Assembly (NCBI RefSeq): GCF_901000735.1
Contig: NC_081543.1
Span: 31,146,771-31,210,770, forward strand
Reading direction: 5' to 3'
Source: Corylus avellana
Taxonomy: Eukaryota; Streptophyta; Magnoliopsida; Fagales; Betulaceae
DNA: 64,000 nt
Each line of letters begins with the position of its first letter. Position 1 is the first letter of the stretch. Positions 49,069-59,963 of this stretch are shown one piece after another. The notes under the pieces are model-generated. The model ran no database searches, had not been told where the DNA came from, and saw only the letters and a list, made by a program, of their open reading frames with translations. Position numbers and translations under genes: made by a program.

Positions 49069-50890
49069 TTATCTGCGCCTTGCTTTCACTTTCACAGTAA
49101 GCGGGTTGGCCATTTCACATGAAAGCCTCAAGACCTCGGAGAGATCCACCGGGTTATGACCCGACTGCACCCACTCGAATTCATGTAACAAGGCTGCCAC
49201 CCAAAAGGTCACCGTGGTAAGACCCAATGCCTTTCCGGGGCAGGTCCTCCGGCCCGACCCGAACGGCGCCAGCCTCAGGTCCGATCCCATCACGGAGAAC
49301 TCCATGTCAGCAGCATCCTTGCACACGAACCTCTCCGGCTTAAACTCCAGTGGGTCCGACCACACTTGTGGGTCCCTTGTGATTGCCCACATGTTAACCA
49401 TTGCCGTGGTCCCCGCCGGCACGTGGTGCCCATCAATTGTGGTATCCGTGATGGCCAAGCGGGCCCACGATAGAAGTGGGCCAGGCGGGTGTAGCCTAAG
49501 AACTTCCTTCACCACAGCAGGCAGGTAAGCCAGTGATTGAATGTCTGATTCCTTCAACGGCCTTGATCTTCCGACCACCTGATCGAGCTCATCGTACACT
49601 TTTGATTGGATATCTGGGTGGAGTACCATCCTCGCTAGTATCCACTCTATCAAAACCGCCACAGTGTCCGTTCCTCGGAAGATCATCTCCTGTAATAAAG
49701 AATATATAATTAGCATTATTAAAAACAGATTACAATGGCTCTTTTACTTGGTGAATCTTAATCCCATTGAGCCCACACTGTTGTAGATTCTAACGTTTTG
49801 GTTTCTTTTGTCCAACCTTTTTCTGACCAACCAAACATTATTTTATTGGAAAATAAAACAATAATGTTATTTAGTAGATTGAAATGATGTATTAGTAAAA
49901 CTAGTACTTCCTAGTATTATTTTTCTGAATAAAATAAACATTATTTCATTTTGTTTTGCTTACCCAAAGAACGGCGACCATATCGTCGTCCGATAATTTA
50001 TCTGGTCCTTGAAGAGACAGAAGAACATCGACAAAATCATGGTTTTTTTGGCCAGTTTGGTCTCTGTGCTCTTTGATAATCCTGTTGACGTACTGATTCA
50101 CTTTAGGAACGAGTTTGGAGCATCTGAACCTGATTTTCTGAAGGTCGAGACCAGCAAGCCAAGGAAGGTGGTCGGACCAGTTGAGCTTCCCCAGAAGCTC
50201 GTAACCTTCCTGGACGAGCTCGCCCAGCTCCACGGTTTCATAGTTATTTCCGAACACAGAGCACATCATGTTGCTAAGCGACGCTCGCTTCAGTACATCG
50301 CGGACAGAGAACTCTCCGGTGCGACATGCAATCAAGGACACCATTTGAGCAGCGATTTCGGACCTCTGGGGCTCCGAGGCGTTGATTTGTTTCGGGTAGA
50401 AGAGATGAGTGGCGGCGATTCTCCTCAAGGTTCGCCAGTAAACTCCATAAGGAGCGAAGCCAATCGCTCTGTTGAACATCAGGCTGTACGCAGACTCCTT
50501 CACTGGGCGGTCAGCGAAGACTGAGCTGTTTAAGATTTCTTTAGCCACATCGGGGTTGCATGTCACGATGACACGTGTTTCGCCGAGGCTGAAAGCCATG
50601 AGTCGCCTAGCTCCGAACCAGTCGGCCGCCGCAGCGAGCTTGTGGTGAGCGAGATTAACCATTAGGTTCATGCTTCCCAGCACCGGGAAACCTCGGGGCC
50701 CCGGTATTGACTTTGATCTTGAACCTCTCCACAAATATTTTCCCCAGGCGGGGCCGCCGGGGTAAGCCCAATAGCACAAAGCCATGGCTAGCCAAGCCAA
50801 GCAGAGAAAAACGAAAAGCAAAGGGGAAGAGAAAGCTCTGCACTTGGAAGCGAGAGCAAAAACCCACAAGCTGTCGATGTGTGTCTCCAT
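49069..50890 (-). CDS. CYP78A: Cytochrome P450 CYP78A9/CYP78A6-like
   Basis: Two exons, 49964-50890 and 49069-49689, joined after Trp ([11 protein letters not shown]), giving 515 residues. N-terminal membrane anchor at about residues 21-45, [13 protein letters not shown], proline hinge [34 protein letters not shown]-helix FRGTDTVAV (oxygen-activating Thr), ExxR in [16 protein letters not shown], and heme loop [10 protein letters not shown] with the axial Cys. All P450 landmarks are intact. CYP78A is plant-specific; Arabidopsis CYP78A5/6/9 act non-cell-autonomously to enlarge organs and seeds, with substrate still unknown. The SLW and [10 protein letters not shown] anchor region resembles CYP78A9/A6 more than KLUH. 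Start at 50890 (METHIDSLW); upstream in-frame codons look non-coding. Confidence -1.
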
Positions 50891-51002
50891 GGATGTGGAA
50901 GTGGGAGGGAAGGAAACAAAGGGTAACAGAGCTAGGGAGATATATGTTCCCAAGAATGTGTGGGTTTTCCTTTTTGGGTTAAACCATGAAGTGCGAGTTG
51001 GG

Positions 51003-51010
51003 TTTATATA
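51003..51010 (-). promoter_or_regulatory. TATA box of the CYP78A gene
   Basis: On the minus strand TATATAAA, about 115 bp upstream of the ATG at 50890. Confidence -1.
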
Positions 51011-51019
51011 GAGCTAGCT

Positions 51020-53280
51020 ACAAGAGTTACCGTTAAAACATGGGTGTTTATTGACCATATAACGGAAAATAGATGGCGGTTATGGAAATAACGGCGTGCG
51101 CCGCCTCGACCACGTAACGGAAGAGAGTGGTGGTGCCCAGCCCCACGCTTATTTAACACGCGTGGTATATACCTTAGTGATTTGATGAGGGGGGAAGCAG
51201 GCTAATATGAGGAGAGCTCTTCTTAAGCTAATCTACAACCCGCACCATGATGGAGGATCTGGATCGATGCCAATTTTCGTCCCCAGTTAAATATATAGAC
51301 TCTAGCTATTTATTTCTTGATAGATATACGTCCAACTTGACAAATAGTAAACGCCACTTCAATCAATAATAAACTCAGCTAACTAGATCAATCTAGGCCA
51401 TGAAAAAAATATATATATATATATTTGTCTACCTTTTTTTTAAAAAAATAAAATAAAATTAATAAACATTAACAAACAACCTAACTAAACACAAAACATT
51501 ACTAAAAACATAAAAATAGTTTTCAACTTTATGTCACATCATAATATTTTTTTCAAACAAAAAAATATGGTCCACACATAAAATATTTTTTGATTTTTTT
51601 TCTCCTTCTTCTTATTTTTTAGCATCAAGTGCAACATAAAATATCCGTCAATCTAAAAATGTTTTCAATTGACCGAGGGAAATAATTAATCTTCATTATG
51701 CGTAAAATGATTTACGTTTATCATCTCCCATATCCTTGGTAGCCAATTGTTAAAAGGCTTTTTATGTGGCCTACCTGCTTGAGTGTTTTATGCTTCCAAA
51801 ACATATCTACCAGGGCATATGGCCCCACAAGAGCCATCACACAATTGTCATGCCATTGTAATAAATCTTAATCTCGTATATAAAGGCCTTCTATTATCAT
51901 ACACCCTCTTATTTTGTAGTTCATTTTCTTTGTTTCTCTCTTTTTCTTAACTCCTAAGATTATGTGAAAATATAATAAATTGCTAATGATTTCCTATAGA
52001 CTAGTGATATATAGAACACCCAACGTGAGTGAACAGTATTTATGTTAGTTGTACAGTAATACGAATTTTTTACTGTTTTAGAATCTTTCTTTTTTAAATC
52101 TTACTACTATTCACCCAATGTGGACACTGTTTCATAAAATGTTTTCAACTGATGAAAAATATTTTATGAAAAAACAAATAGCGAAAAATATCTTTTTCTT
52201 TTTTTTTAAAAAAAAAAAGAAAGTGCGAGATTTTAAAAGACCAATATTTTTTAACGTAAGACATTTTACGCCGTGACAATCGATTTGACATACAATATAA
52301 CCGTAAGCCATATTTGAGAAGAAGAGAAGACACAAACAAAATTTTAACTTCATGCATAAATTAATCCCAAAACTGTCGAGTAGTGCATCTCTCGTAGATC
52401 AGCTCCTTCTGGGACCCCTTCACCCCCATCCCTCTCTTCCCCCTCCCTCTGTCTCTCCTTCCTTCGTCCTCCACCATTTCCCTAGTCTTCCCCCATGACT
52501 CTTTCTGAACAAATCTCAGCAACCTCATAATAACCAAAAAACCAGGCTCTAAACTAGGAAGGAGGAGTTAAAACTCTTGTCTCCTTTGACCATAGTTTTT
52601 TTCCTTCGAGGTTTCACATAAAACTCTTGTCTTCCCATTTCTTCTTTTCTCGCTTCTCTTTCTCTTCAGAGACCATAAAAAATATAGCCTTCAATTCATT
52701 TATAAAGCAAAATGAGGTGGCCATTTTTTTGTTTTGATTTTTGTTTACTCAAAATTTTCTTTTATCAGTTGGGGTACGTTCTTAAGCAAGAGTGAGAAAA
52801 ATCTAAGAAACAAGACAAGTTTGTGTGTCTGACATGTTCACACGCGTCCGAGGCAATGCTATCGTGTCCTTCATTGGTACTTGTAATGCTCGCATGAGTT
52901 TCTGGCAGCTTTCAGAGGCAGATACTACAACTGCAGCGAGTTGTGAGAGCCCACGCGGGCCCTTGCTGTCTCATTTCCAAGTTTTTGACATGAGCTTTCC
53001 CGCACACCAAAGCTCGTAAGAGTTGGATACCAAATTTATAGAGAAGCTGACATATCATTAGCATTGTCTTAATCAAACTGCCCTTCACTGTATGGCTTCA
53101 TTGTCAATGCAGAATCATAGGACAACACAAAGGGCCACATGATCACTCTAATATATGGGGATGATAGCCATTCAAGCTATGGATCCCGCTAAGTGTTGGG
53201 TCTTGATGTTATTTTTAGGGCTAAATCCTTTCCACGTGGTATAATGACAATCAAATCAACCCTCCGTTTCATAATTATCT
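51020..53280. other. Spacer
   Basis: Holds an (AT)n run near 51410, a diverged copy of the A-rich repeat of 3000-3200 at 51480-51600 and a CT-rich stretch at 52410-52500. No gene supported. Confidence -1.
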
Positions 53281-53283
53281 TAG

Positions 53284-53700
53284 CACTACAAAAAAAAAAA
53301 AAAAAAACATTTTTTGACGTGGCTACAGTACCTGGTTTATTGCCACGTCAGAAAATTTCTGATGTGCAAATTTTACAACGTTAGAAATTTTTTTTCTAAC
53401 ATGTAAATAGTGATACGTCAGAAAATTCCGACGTTTTATATGTTGGAGCGTCAGAAAAAATGTTACAAATTTGGAAAATTAAAAAATTATATAATTTATT
53501 TTGCCACATCAGAAAATTCTGACGTGGTGGTGTACCACGTCAGAGAATTTCTGACGTGGCAAGTTGCCGCGTCAGAATTTTCTGATAAATGGAGTTGGTA
53601 TATTTTGTCTATTTAATAATCTAATGACGATGTGAAACATCAAATCAATCAACAATTATCACATGTCTCAGATGTGACTTAATATGAAATATGTTGTAGT
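53284..53700. mobile_element. Possible small CACTA-type element
   Basis: CACTACAAAAAAA at the left and ATGTTGTAGT near 53688-53698 could be inverted termini. Between them the word CACGTCAGAAAATTTCTGAC and variants recur in both orientations at about 53320-53590, like CACTA subterminal repeats. Right end uncertain; no coding sequence. Confidence -1.
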
Positions 53701-54699
53701 TCCTAATTATTTTGATTTGGTGATACGTACACGCGAAGTTAAAATATTGGACCAAACATAAACAAAAAGTAACAACTCCCTAATTTGTCAGATATTCACA
53801 AGTATTATTTACGAAAGTTTTTGAAGTTGAAAGGTTGGTTTGATTTGGTGTTAATTAAACTACGTACTTATACTTAAAAAAAATAATAATAATTAACCCT
53901 TATTTTTAAAGTGGGTCCAATGGAAACCCCCAACTAATAGGCTAGTAGCCTAAGGTGATGGATGAGGCAGAAAGGTACACATTTAGGGGTGTTTGAGCAA
54001 GTGAGCTCTACATCTTGGACAGTTTGGAGACAAATTCGAGCACCTAGAACCTACACCCCCTTTCTCAAATTTTTGTCAAATTTTTAAAATGTGGACAGAA
54101 AATTCCAAACGATCAAATTGTGCTCTAAAACAATAGAAACAAACAAATGCATAGTATCTATAAAAAAAAAAACAAATCTATAGTAAACAAAGATGATGTA
54201 GATATTTGTGATCATGTCGTATTCTTAAAGCATTTGGCATCGTGAATTTCACAAGCAGTGACTATCATGTCGTTTTTATAAATATTTTATGAAAGTTGTT
54301 TGTCCATATGCCACTTTATATAATTCTTTACTCCAACCGATAAGGATAAATATTTTTGTGATAAATAAGAATTTGTTTATCTTAAATTGAGAAATTTGTT
54401 TATGGATTTATTTGTTTATATTTAAAATTATTCAAATCACTTTCAACATTGTACGTATAAACAGAAATTTGTACACAATTAAATAAATCAAGAAAATGTA
54501 GAATCACTAAAGGCTTAAGTTGACGGGTTTATTACAGAAAACACCGAGCTTTCTCGTGTTTTTTTAAACGCCATAAATTCGTGTATAAATACCAAGAAAC
54601 ATTAATGACTTTTCCTATAGAATAACCATTTTTTTTTTTGTTTGGTAAGTGTCTATTTATAGAAATAGATATTCCCATTAGAAGTGGCCTGATACTTCT

Positions 54700-54825
54700 T
54701 GGGGAGACCAAGGCCACACCCGATGGCAGCCACCCCGAGTGCTATTGGGGGTCATCACCTCCAAAAGGGCACAAAGAGGCCCTTTGCGCCACCCCCAGTA
54801 GTTCTTCCTGCTGGCCACCCACAAG
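54700..54825. repeat. GC-rich GGCCACC/GGGGGT tract
   Basis: Same character as the tracts at 2735 and 24880: CCACCCC and GGCC words in both orientations, in AT-rich spacer. Confidence -1.
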
Positions 54826-54886
54826 GTTTTTTTTTTTTTTAATTTATTTTTTTTTTAGAAGTTTGGAAAAAATTAGAAATTATATG

Positions 54887-54891
54887 GACTT
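54887..54891. repeat. Target-site duplication GACTT (left)
   Basis: Identical to 60959-60963 beyond the other LTR. Confidence -1.
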
Positions 54892-55882
54892 TGAAAAAAC
54901 TATAAACGACTCCAAACGACACCAATAAGGGGGTTGAATAGGTGTATGCAAATAATACGCAGAATTAAAAATTAAACAAGCATACAACCAAAATATGTAG
55001 AACAATAGATCACAGAGACACAAATATTTTGGTTACGAAGAGGAAACCATTTAGAGAACTCTCTAAAATGTAAAACCTCTCCAGGGCAGCCAAACCCAGG
55101 AAATCAATCAACTATAAAAGAATAAGGATTACAAGAAGTTCACACTTACAAAACCTTTGCAATTGACACTTCCTTGCATAAGACAAGCGACCCACTTGAC
55201 TTCTACCGCAGTAGCCCTTTCCAGAACATCTGGCACAATCCTTCTACTTGATCTCCTTTACCGGAACTCCGATAGACTTCGGTTGTATATGATTTGTGAT
55301 GAAGACACAACCTTTAACTCTAAGAGAGACTAACCCTAACACTCAATATCTTAAACGCTCTCTTAACACATGGAATTCTTATGTGGAATTCCTTACAATT
55401 TCGTGCATAACAGCTCTCTATATATAGACTACAAGAAAACCTAGTACTAGTTGAAATGGGAAGAAAAACTAGTTCTAGTTGGAATAGGATTCATCCAAAT
55501 TTTCTTCCTTATCTTTCGAGACGATTTTGGCATAGCTAACTTTCGAATTTTGAAAATCTTATTTCACAAAGATTTGTAGAATTTTGTGTTAGCTTTCCAA
55601 TGCCGCTGGTTTCACCTCAATCCGATTCTTGAGCCGAAAGTTATGGTCCGAATACTGATACATGTGCAGGATACGAAATTTAATCAAATCCTATTTTAAC
55701 TCTAATTAAAGAATTCCGATTTGATTAAACTTAACCATATCATATAGGTCTTCTATTATGATTGGTTAAGCTTAACCACATCTTCTAGGTCTTCTCTTGA
55801 CACAACACCTCGTGTATGCACTGCTGACGGGATTGCAGATGAATGTATTTTGTCACCGAATTTGGCAATTCAAAACCCAACA
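54892..55882 (-). repeat. 3' LTR
   Basis: On the minus strand it begins TGTTGGGTTTTGAATTGCC at 55882 and ends in CA at 54892. A TATA-like CTATATATAG lies at 55418-55427. About 99% like the 5' LTR from about 55030 onward, but its last ~140 bp (54892-55030) are clearly different. Confidence -1.
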
Positions 55883-55884
55883 AA

Positions 55885-55896
55885 CTCCCCCTTTGA
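55885..55896 (-). other. Polypurine tract
   Basis: On the minus strand TCAAAGGGGGAG two bases before the 3' LTR, the plus-strand priming site. Similar AGGGGGAG words recur inside at about 56163, 56297 and 57509. Confidence -1.
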
Positions 55897-55899
55897 CAA

Positions 55900-57480
55900 T
55901 TCTGTGACAAAATTTACAAGTTATATCTGAATAGATAACTCTTGTTTCCTGAAACACTCACAAAACATATTAAACGTATGTGGAATAGAAATACCCAATG
56001 TACCAATAATATAACAAATTTGAATAGAATATAATCATGAATAACTCACCAAATCAGTTAAAACACAAAACAAATATCATTCATAGATGCAACAAGTATA
56101 TCAAAATCAAAATCATCTATGGTGTTCTATCTATTCCCAATCTGCACTCTATAAAACTTTCTCTCCCCCTTTTTGTCATGAATGGACAAAGGGCAGTAAA
56201 AAACCAATAAGCCCAAGGAAGGTCAGAGAAACATAAACAAAATCAAAACTATGAATGCATAATGAGTGAAATGCAAGAGCATGATAAAAACAATTCTCCC
56301 CCTTAGTGAATGACATAAAAAAAATGAAGAAAAAAGTCAGATTTTTTTTTTTTTTTTTTTTTTTTCAATATAAGACTTGTTATGTCAAATACACTCACAT
56401 GATAAAACATAAAAGACTCATGTATTAAGCAATGATTATCCGGTAATATCTCAAAATGTCCAAAATATACATGAGAATAAAAAAATATGAAACAAAAGTT
56501 TCTTCAACACAAGCAAAGCAACATGTTCCACTCGACCCATGCTTGTGTGTTGTGTGTGAAAGCTAACCATCAAGTAAGTTTAAGAACTTATACGGTAATG
56601 GGATAGGCTTGCAAGCAAAAACTTAAATTACCTCATGGGAAGATTGACATGTATATCTAAACAAAAGTCAAACCTTGCTAGGGCCGTGTCACCCTCATCC
56701 AATACACTTCCCATGTAGTAGTAGCACATACTCAAACATTGTCTGGTAGTGACCGTCTCTTTCCACAATGAATATGGTCACGACTATTTCTATAGGGACA
56801 AGTTGAGCACAAATAAGACATAGTGAAATAGATTCCTTTTGGAATATGTTCATATGTTTTCTTGTTTCACTATTTTTTTCTTTGAGAATGTGTCTTTAAT
56901 CATTTAGTGCTTAAACGAAATTAGAGGAATGCTGGAATTTTTAGGTCCTAGGTTCAACTAGCATTTGGTCAATTTGATAGACACAACTAGTCAATCTTCT
57001 TCATATGGTTGCCTAACATAACTCACCCTTAAGGCCAAATTCATACTCAATTTAAGCTTAAATGTGCATAAGAGTTCAAGCATAGGTAAAATGTACCATA
57101 GAAGCATAAGCTTAGGCCAAAAAAAAATCAGTCCATTAATAAATATTCATCCCATGTATAGTAAGCACATTTTGAGATATAAGGAATTGGATCCATAAAG
57201 TATACATGAGAAATTTATGGACTATCAAGGTGCATATGACAAAAATAAGAAGACAACCTAAAAACTATATTTTTGTCTTTTTGAATTTTTGAATTTTTTT
57301 TTTTTTTTAAATAAAATGCACAAAATTAATGCAATGCATATATATGCAAAACTGAAAATTAAAAAAAACAAACAAAAACAAAAAAAATAATAATAAATGC
57401 AATGCAATGCAATGAATGCTACATGCTCTAGGATATGAAGAAATATGCAAGACAACCAATCCTAAGCATGTTATGGACCA
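55900..57480 (-). other. Non-coding internal region of the retrotransposon
   Basis: A/T-rich, with a poly(T) run at about 56342-56365 and (A)n/(TGCAA)n stretches near 57360-57415. No pol domain motif in any frame. Confidence -1.
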
Positions 57481-57487
57481 CCTTACT

Positions 57488-58208
57488 TTAGGTGAGTTCA
57501 CTACCACTCCCCCTCAAAGGGTGAATGGTATCAACCTTCCTAACCCAAACCTTCTTAACCCTAGATACAGATTTGTGACTCTTGTCAAACTCATCTAACC
57601 TAGGTAACACTCCCTTCATCATTATGCATAGCCCCTCAAAACCTTTCCTAGAATATGAATTCTCACTATTATGCTCACGAGGTCTCAACTTAAAACAGTT
57701 AGGTTGAATATGACCAACTTTTCTACAATGATGGCAGGTAGGGACAAATTTCGGAGAAGCTTGTCTCATATGAGGAGGGATATACATATACTTAGATCTA
57801 GACAAACATGACTCTACACCACCTTTTTCTTTCTTAGGAGCAGCCTTTTTATTCCAAGGTCTTTGGGATTTCAACTTAGAACAATTTGGTCTAATATGAC
57901 CAATAATCCCACAATGATGGCATGTAGGAACAAACTTTGCATGAGTTTGTTTCCTTGAAAGAGCCTTGAATTCGGGCTTCACACAAGTATTCATACAAGA
58001 AGTTTTGCCCTTATCCAAGCAAGCTATATTAGCTTTGACTTCTTCAACTTTCACATGCTTAACAAACAAAGTTTTTCTTTCAGAATTAGAAGCATGTGAA
58101 GTAGAGGCACCCAATTTATCAATAAGCATAGTATTTTCAGATTTCAAAGAGTCAATTAAGGCATGTGATTTAGACAAATTAATAACCAAAGACTCTTTCT
58201 AATGCTCA
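57488..58208 (-). pseudogene. gag-like ORF, copy cut by the gap
   Basis: Same reading frame as 59042-59896 but open at its 5' side into the N run. Differs by a few bases (for example LKSQRP versus LKFQRP, KAAPKK versus KAALKK). Probably the same locus assembled twice. Confidence -1.
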
Positions 58209-58308
58209 NNNNNNNNNNNNNNNNNNNNNNNNNNNNNNNNNNNNNNNNNNNNNNNNNNNNNNNNNNNNNNNNNNNNNNNNNNNNNNNNNNNNNNNNNNNN
58301 NNNNNNNN
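58209..58308. other. Assembly gap (100 N)
   Basis: Exactly 100 N, the conventional size for a gap of unknown length. Sequence on both sides is the same, see 56755-58208 and 58309-59762. Confidence -1.
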
Positions 58309-59041
58309 GTCTCTTTCCACAATGAATATGGTCACGACTATTTCTATAGGGACAAGTTGAGCACAAATAAGACATAGTGAAATAGATTCCTTTTGGAATA
58401 TGTTCATATGTTTTCTTGTTTCACTATTTTTTTCTTTGAGAATGTGTCTTTAATCATTTAGTGCTTAAACGAAATTAGAGGAATGCTGGAATTTTTAGGT
58501 CCTAGGTTCAACTAGCATTTGGTCAATTTGATAGACACAACTAGTCAATCTTCTTCATATGGTTGCCTAACATAACTCACCCTTAAGGCCAAATTCATAC
58601 TCAATTTAAGCTTAAATGTGCATAAGAGTTCAAGCATAGGTAAAATGTACCATAGAAGCATAAGCTTAGGCCAAAAAAAAATCAGTCCATTAATAAATAT
58701 TCATCCCATGTATAGTAAGCACATTTTGAGATATAAGGAATTGGATCCATAAAGTATACATGAGAAATTTATGGACTATCAAGGTGCATATGACAAAAAT
58801 AAGAAGACAACCTAAAAACTATATTTTTGTCTTTTTGAATTTTTGAATTTTTTTTTTTTTTTAAATAAAATGCACAAAATTAATGCAATGCATATATATG
58901 CAAAACTGAAAATTAAAAAAAACAAACAAAAACAAAAAAAATAATAATAAATGCAATGCAATGCAATGAATGCTACATGCTCTAGGATATGAAGAAATAT
59001 GCAAGACAACCAATCCTAAGCATGTTATGGACCACCTTACT

Positions 59042-59896
59042 TTAGGTGAGTTCACTACCACTCCCCCTCAAAGGGTGAATGGTATCAACCTTCCTAACCC
59101 AAACCTTCTTAACCCTAGATACAGATTTGTGACTCTTGTCAAACTCATCTAACCTAGGTAACACTCCCTTCATCATTATGCATAGCCCCTCAAAACCTTT
59201 CCTAGAATATGAATTCTCACTATTATGCTCACGAGGTCTCAACTTAAAACAGTTAGGTTGAATATGACCAACTTTTCTACAATGATGGCAGGTAGGGACA
59301 AATTTCGGAGAAGCTTGTCTCATATGAGGAGGGATATACATATACTTAGATCTAGACAAACATGACTCTACACCACCTTTTTCTTTCTTAAGAGCAGCCT
59401 TTTTATTCCAAGGTCTTTGGAATTTCAACTTAGAACAATTTGGTCTAATATGACCAATAATCCCACAATGGTGGCATGTAGGAACAAACTTTGCATGAGT
59501 TTGTTTCCTTGAAAGAGCCTTGAATTCGGGCTTCACACAAGTATTCATACAAGAAGTTTTGCCCTTATCCAAGCAAGCTATATTAGCTTTGACTTCTTCA
59601 ACTTTCACATGCTTAACAAACAAAGTTTTTCTTTCAGAATTAGAAGCATGTGAAGTAGAGGCACCCAATTTATCAATAAGCATAGTATTTTCAGATTTCA
59701 AAGAGTCAATTAAGGCATGTGATTTAGACAAATTAATAACCAAAGACTCTTTCTCATGCTCAACATCATTAAGCTTTTTAAAGGAAATTTGATGATGATG
59801 AGTTAATTTAACAAATTTCTTAAAGAGCTTGTTATAGGCCATCTGAAGGTCAATCTCCTCATCAGAATCCATGCTAAGGGATTGAGGAGTATTCAT
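59042..59896 (-). CDS. gag-like protein with two zinc knuckles
   Basis: About 284 residues from the ATG at 59896 (MNTPQSLSMDSDEE). A coiled-coil-like part (QMAYNKLFKKFVKL ... SLKSENTMLIDKL) is followed by two CCHC knuckles of CX2CX4HX4C form, CHHCGIIGHIRPNC and CHHCRKVGHIQPNC, each preceded by KFVPT. The C-terminus is basic (KVWVRKV). The usual N-terminal gag capsid part of Copia elements is missing. It would package RNA only with help from another element. Reading continues upstream through the PBS without a stop, but no ATG lies there. Confidence -1.
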   Translation of the reverse strand: MNTPQSLSMDSDEEIDLQMAYNKLFKKFVKLTHHHQISFKKLNDVEHEKESLVINLSKSHALIDSLKSENTMLIDKLGASTSHASNSERKTLFVKHVKVEEVKANIACLDKGKTSCMNTCVKPEFKALSRKQTHAKFVPTCHHCGIIGHIRPNCSKLKFQRPWNKKAALKKEKGGVESCLSRSKYMYIPPHMRQASPKFVPTCHHCRKVGHIQPNCFKLRPREHNSENSYSRKGFEGLCIMMKGVLPRLDEFDKSHKSVSRVKKVWVRKVDTIHPLRGSGSELT

Positions 59897-59949
59897 AGCA
59901 AAGGAGTCAAGGATCTCACTCAGGAATTTAATCCAAACAAAGTGAACCC

Positions 59950-59961
59950 GCTCTGATACCA
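59950..59961 (-). other. Primer-binding site, initiator tRNA-Met type
   Basis: TGGTATCAGAGC on the minus strand, two bases after the 5' LTR end; complementary to the 3' end of plant initiator methionine tRNA. Confidence -1.
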
Positions 59962-59963
59962 AT

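Noticed and set aside
57488..58208. Second gag gene in the retrotransposon
   Set aside because: Same sequence as 59042-59762 and cut by the N run; most likely the same locus assembled twice.
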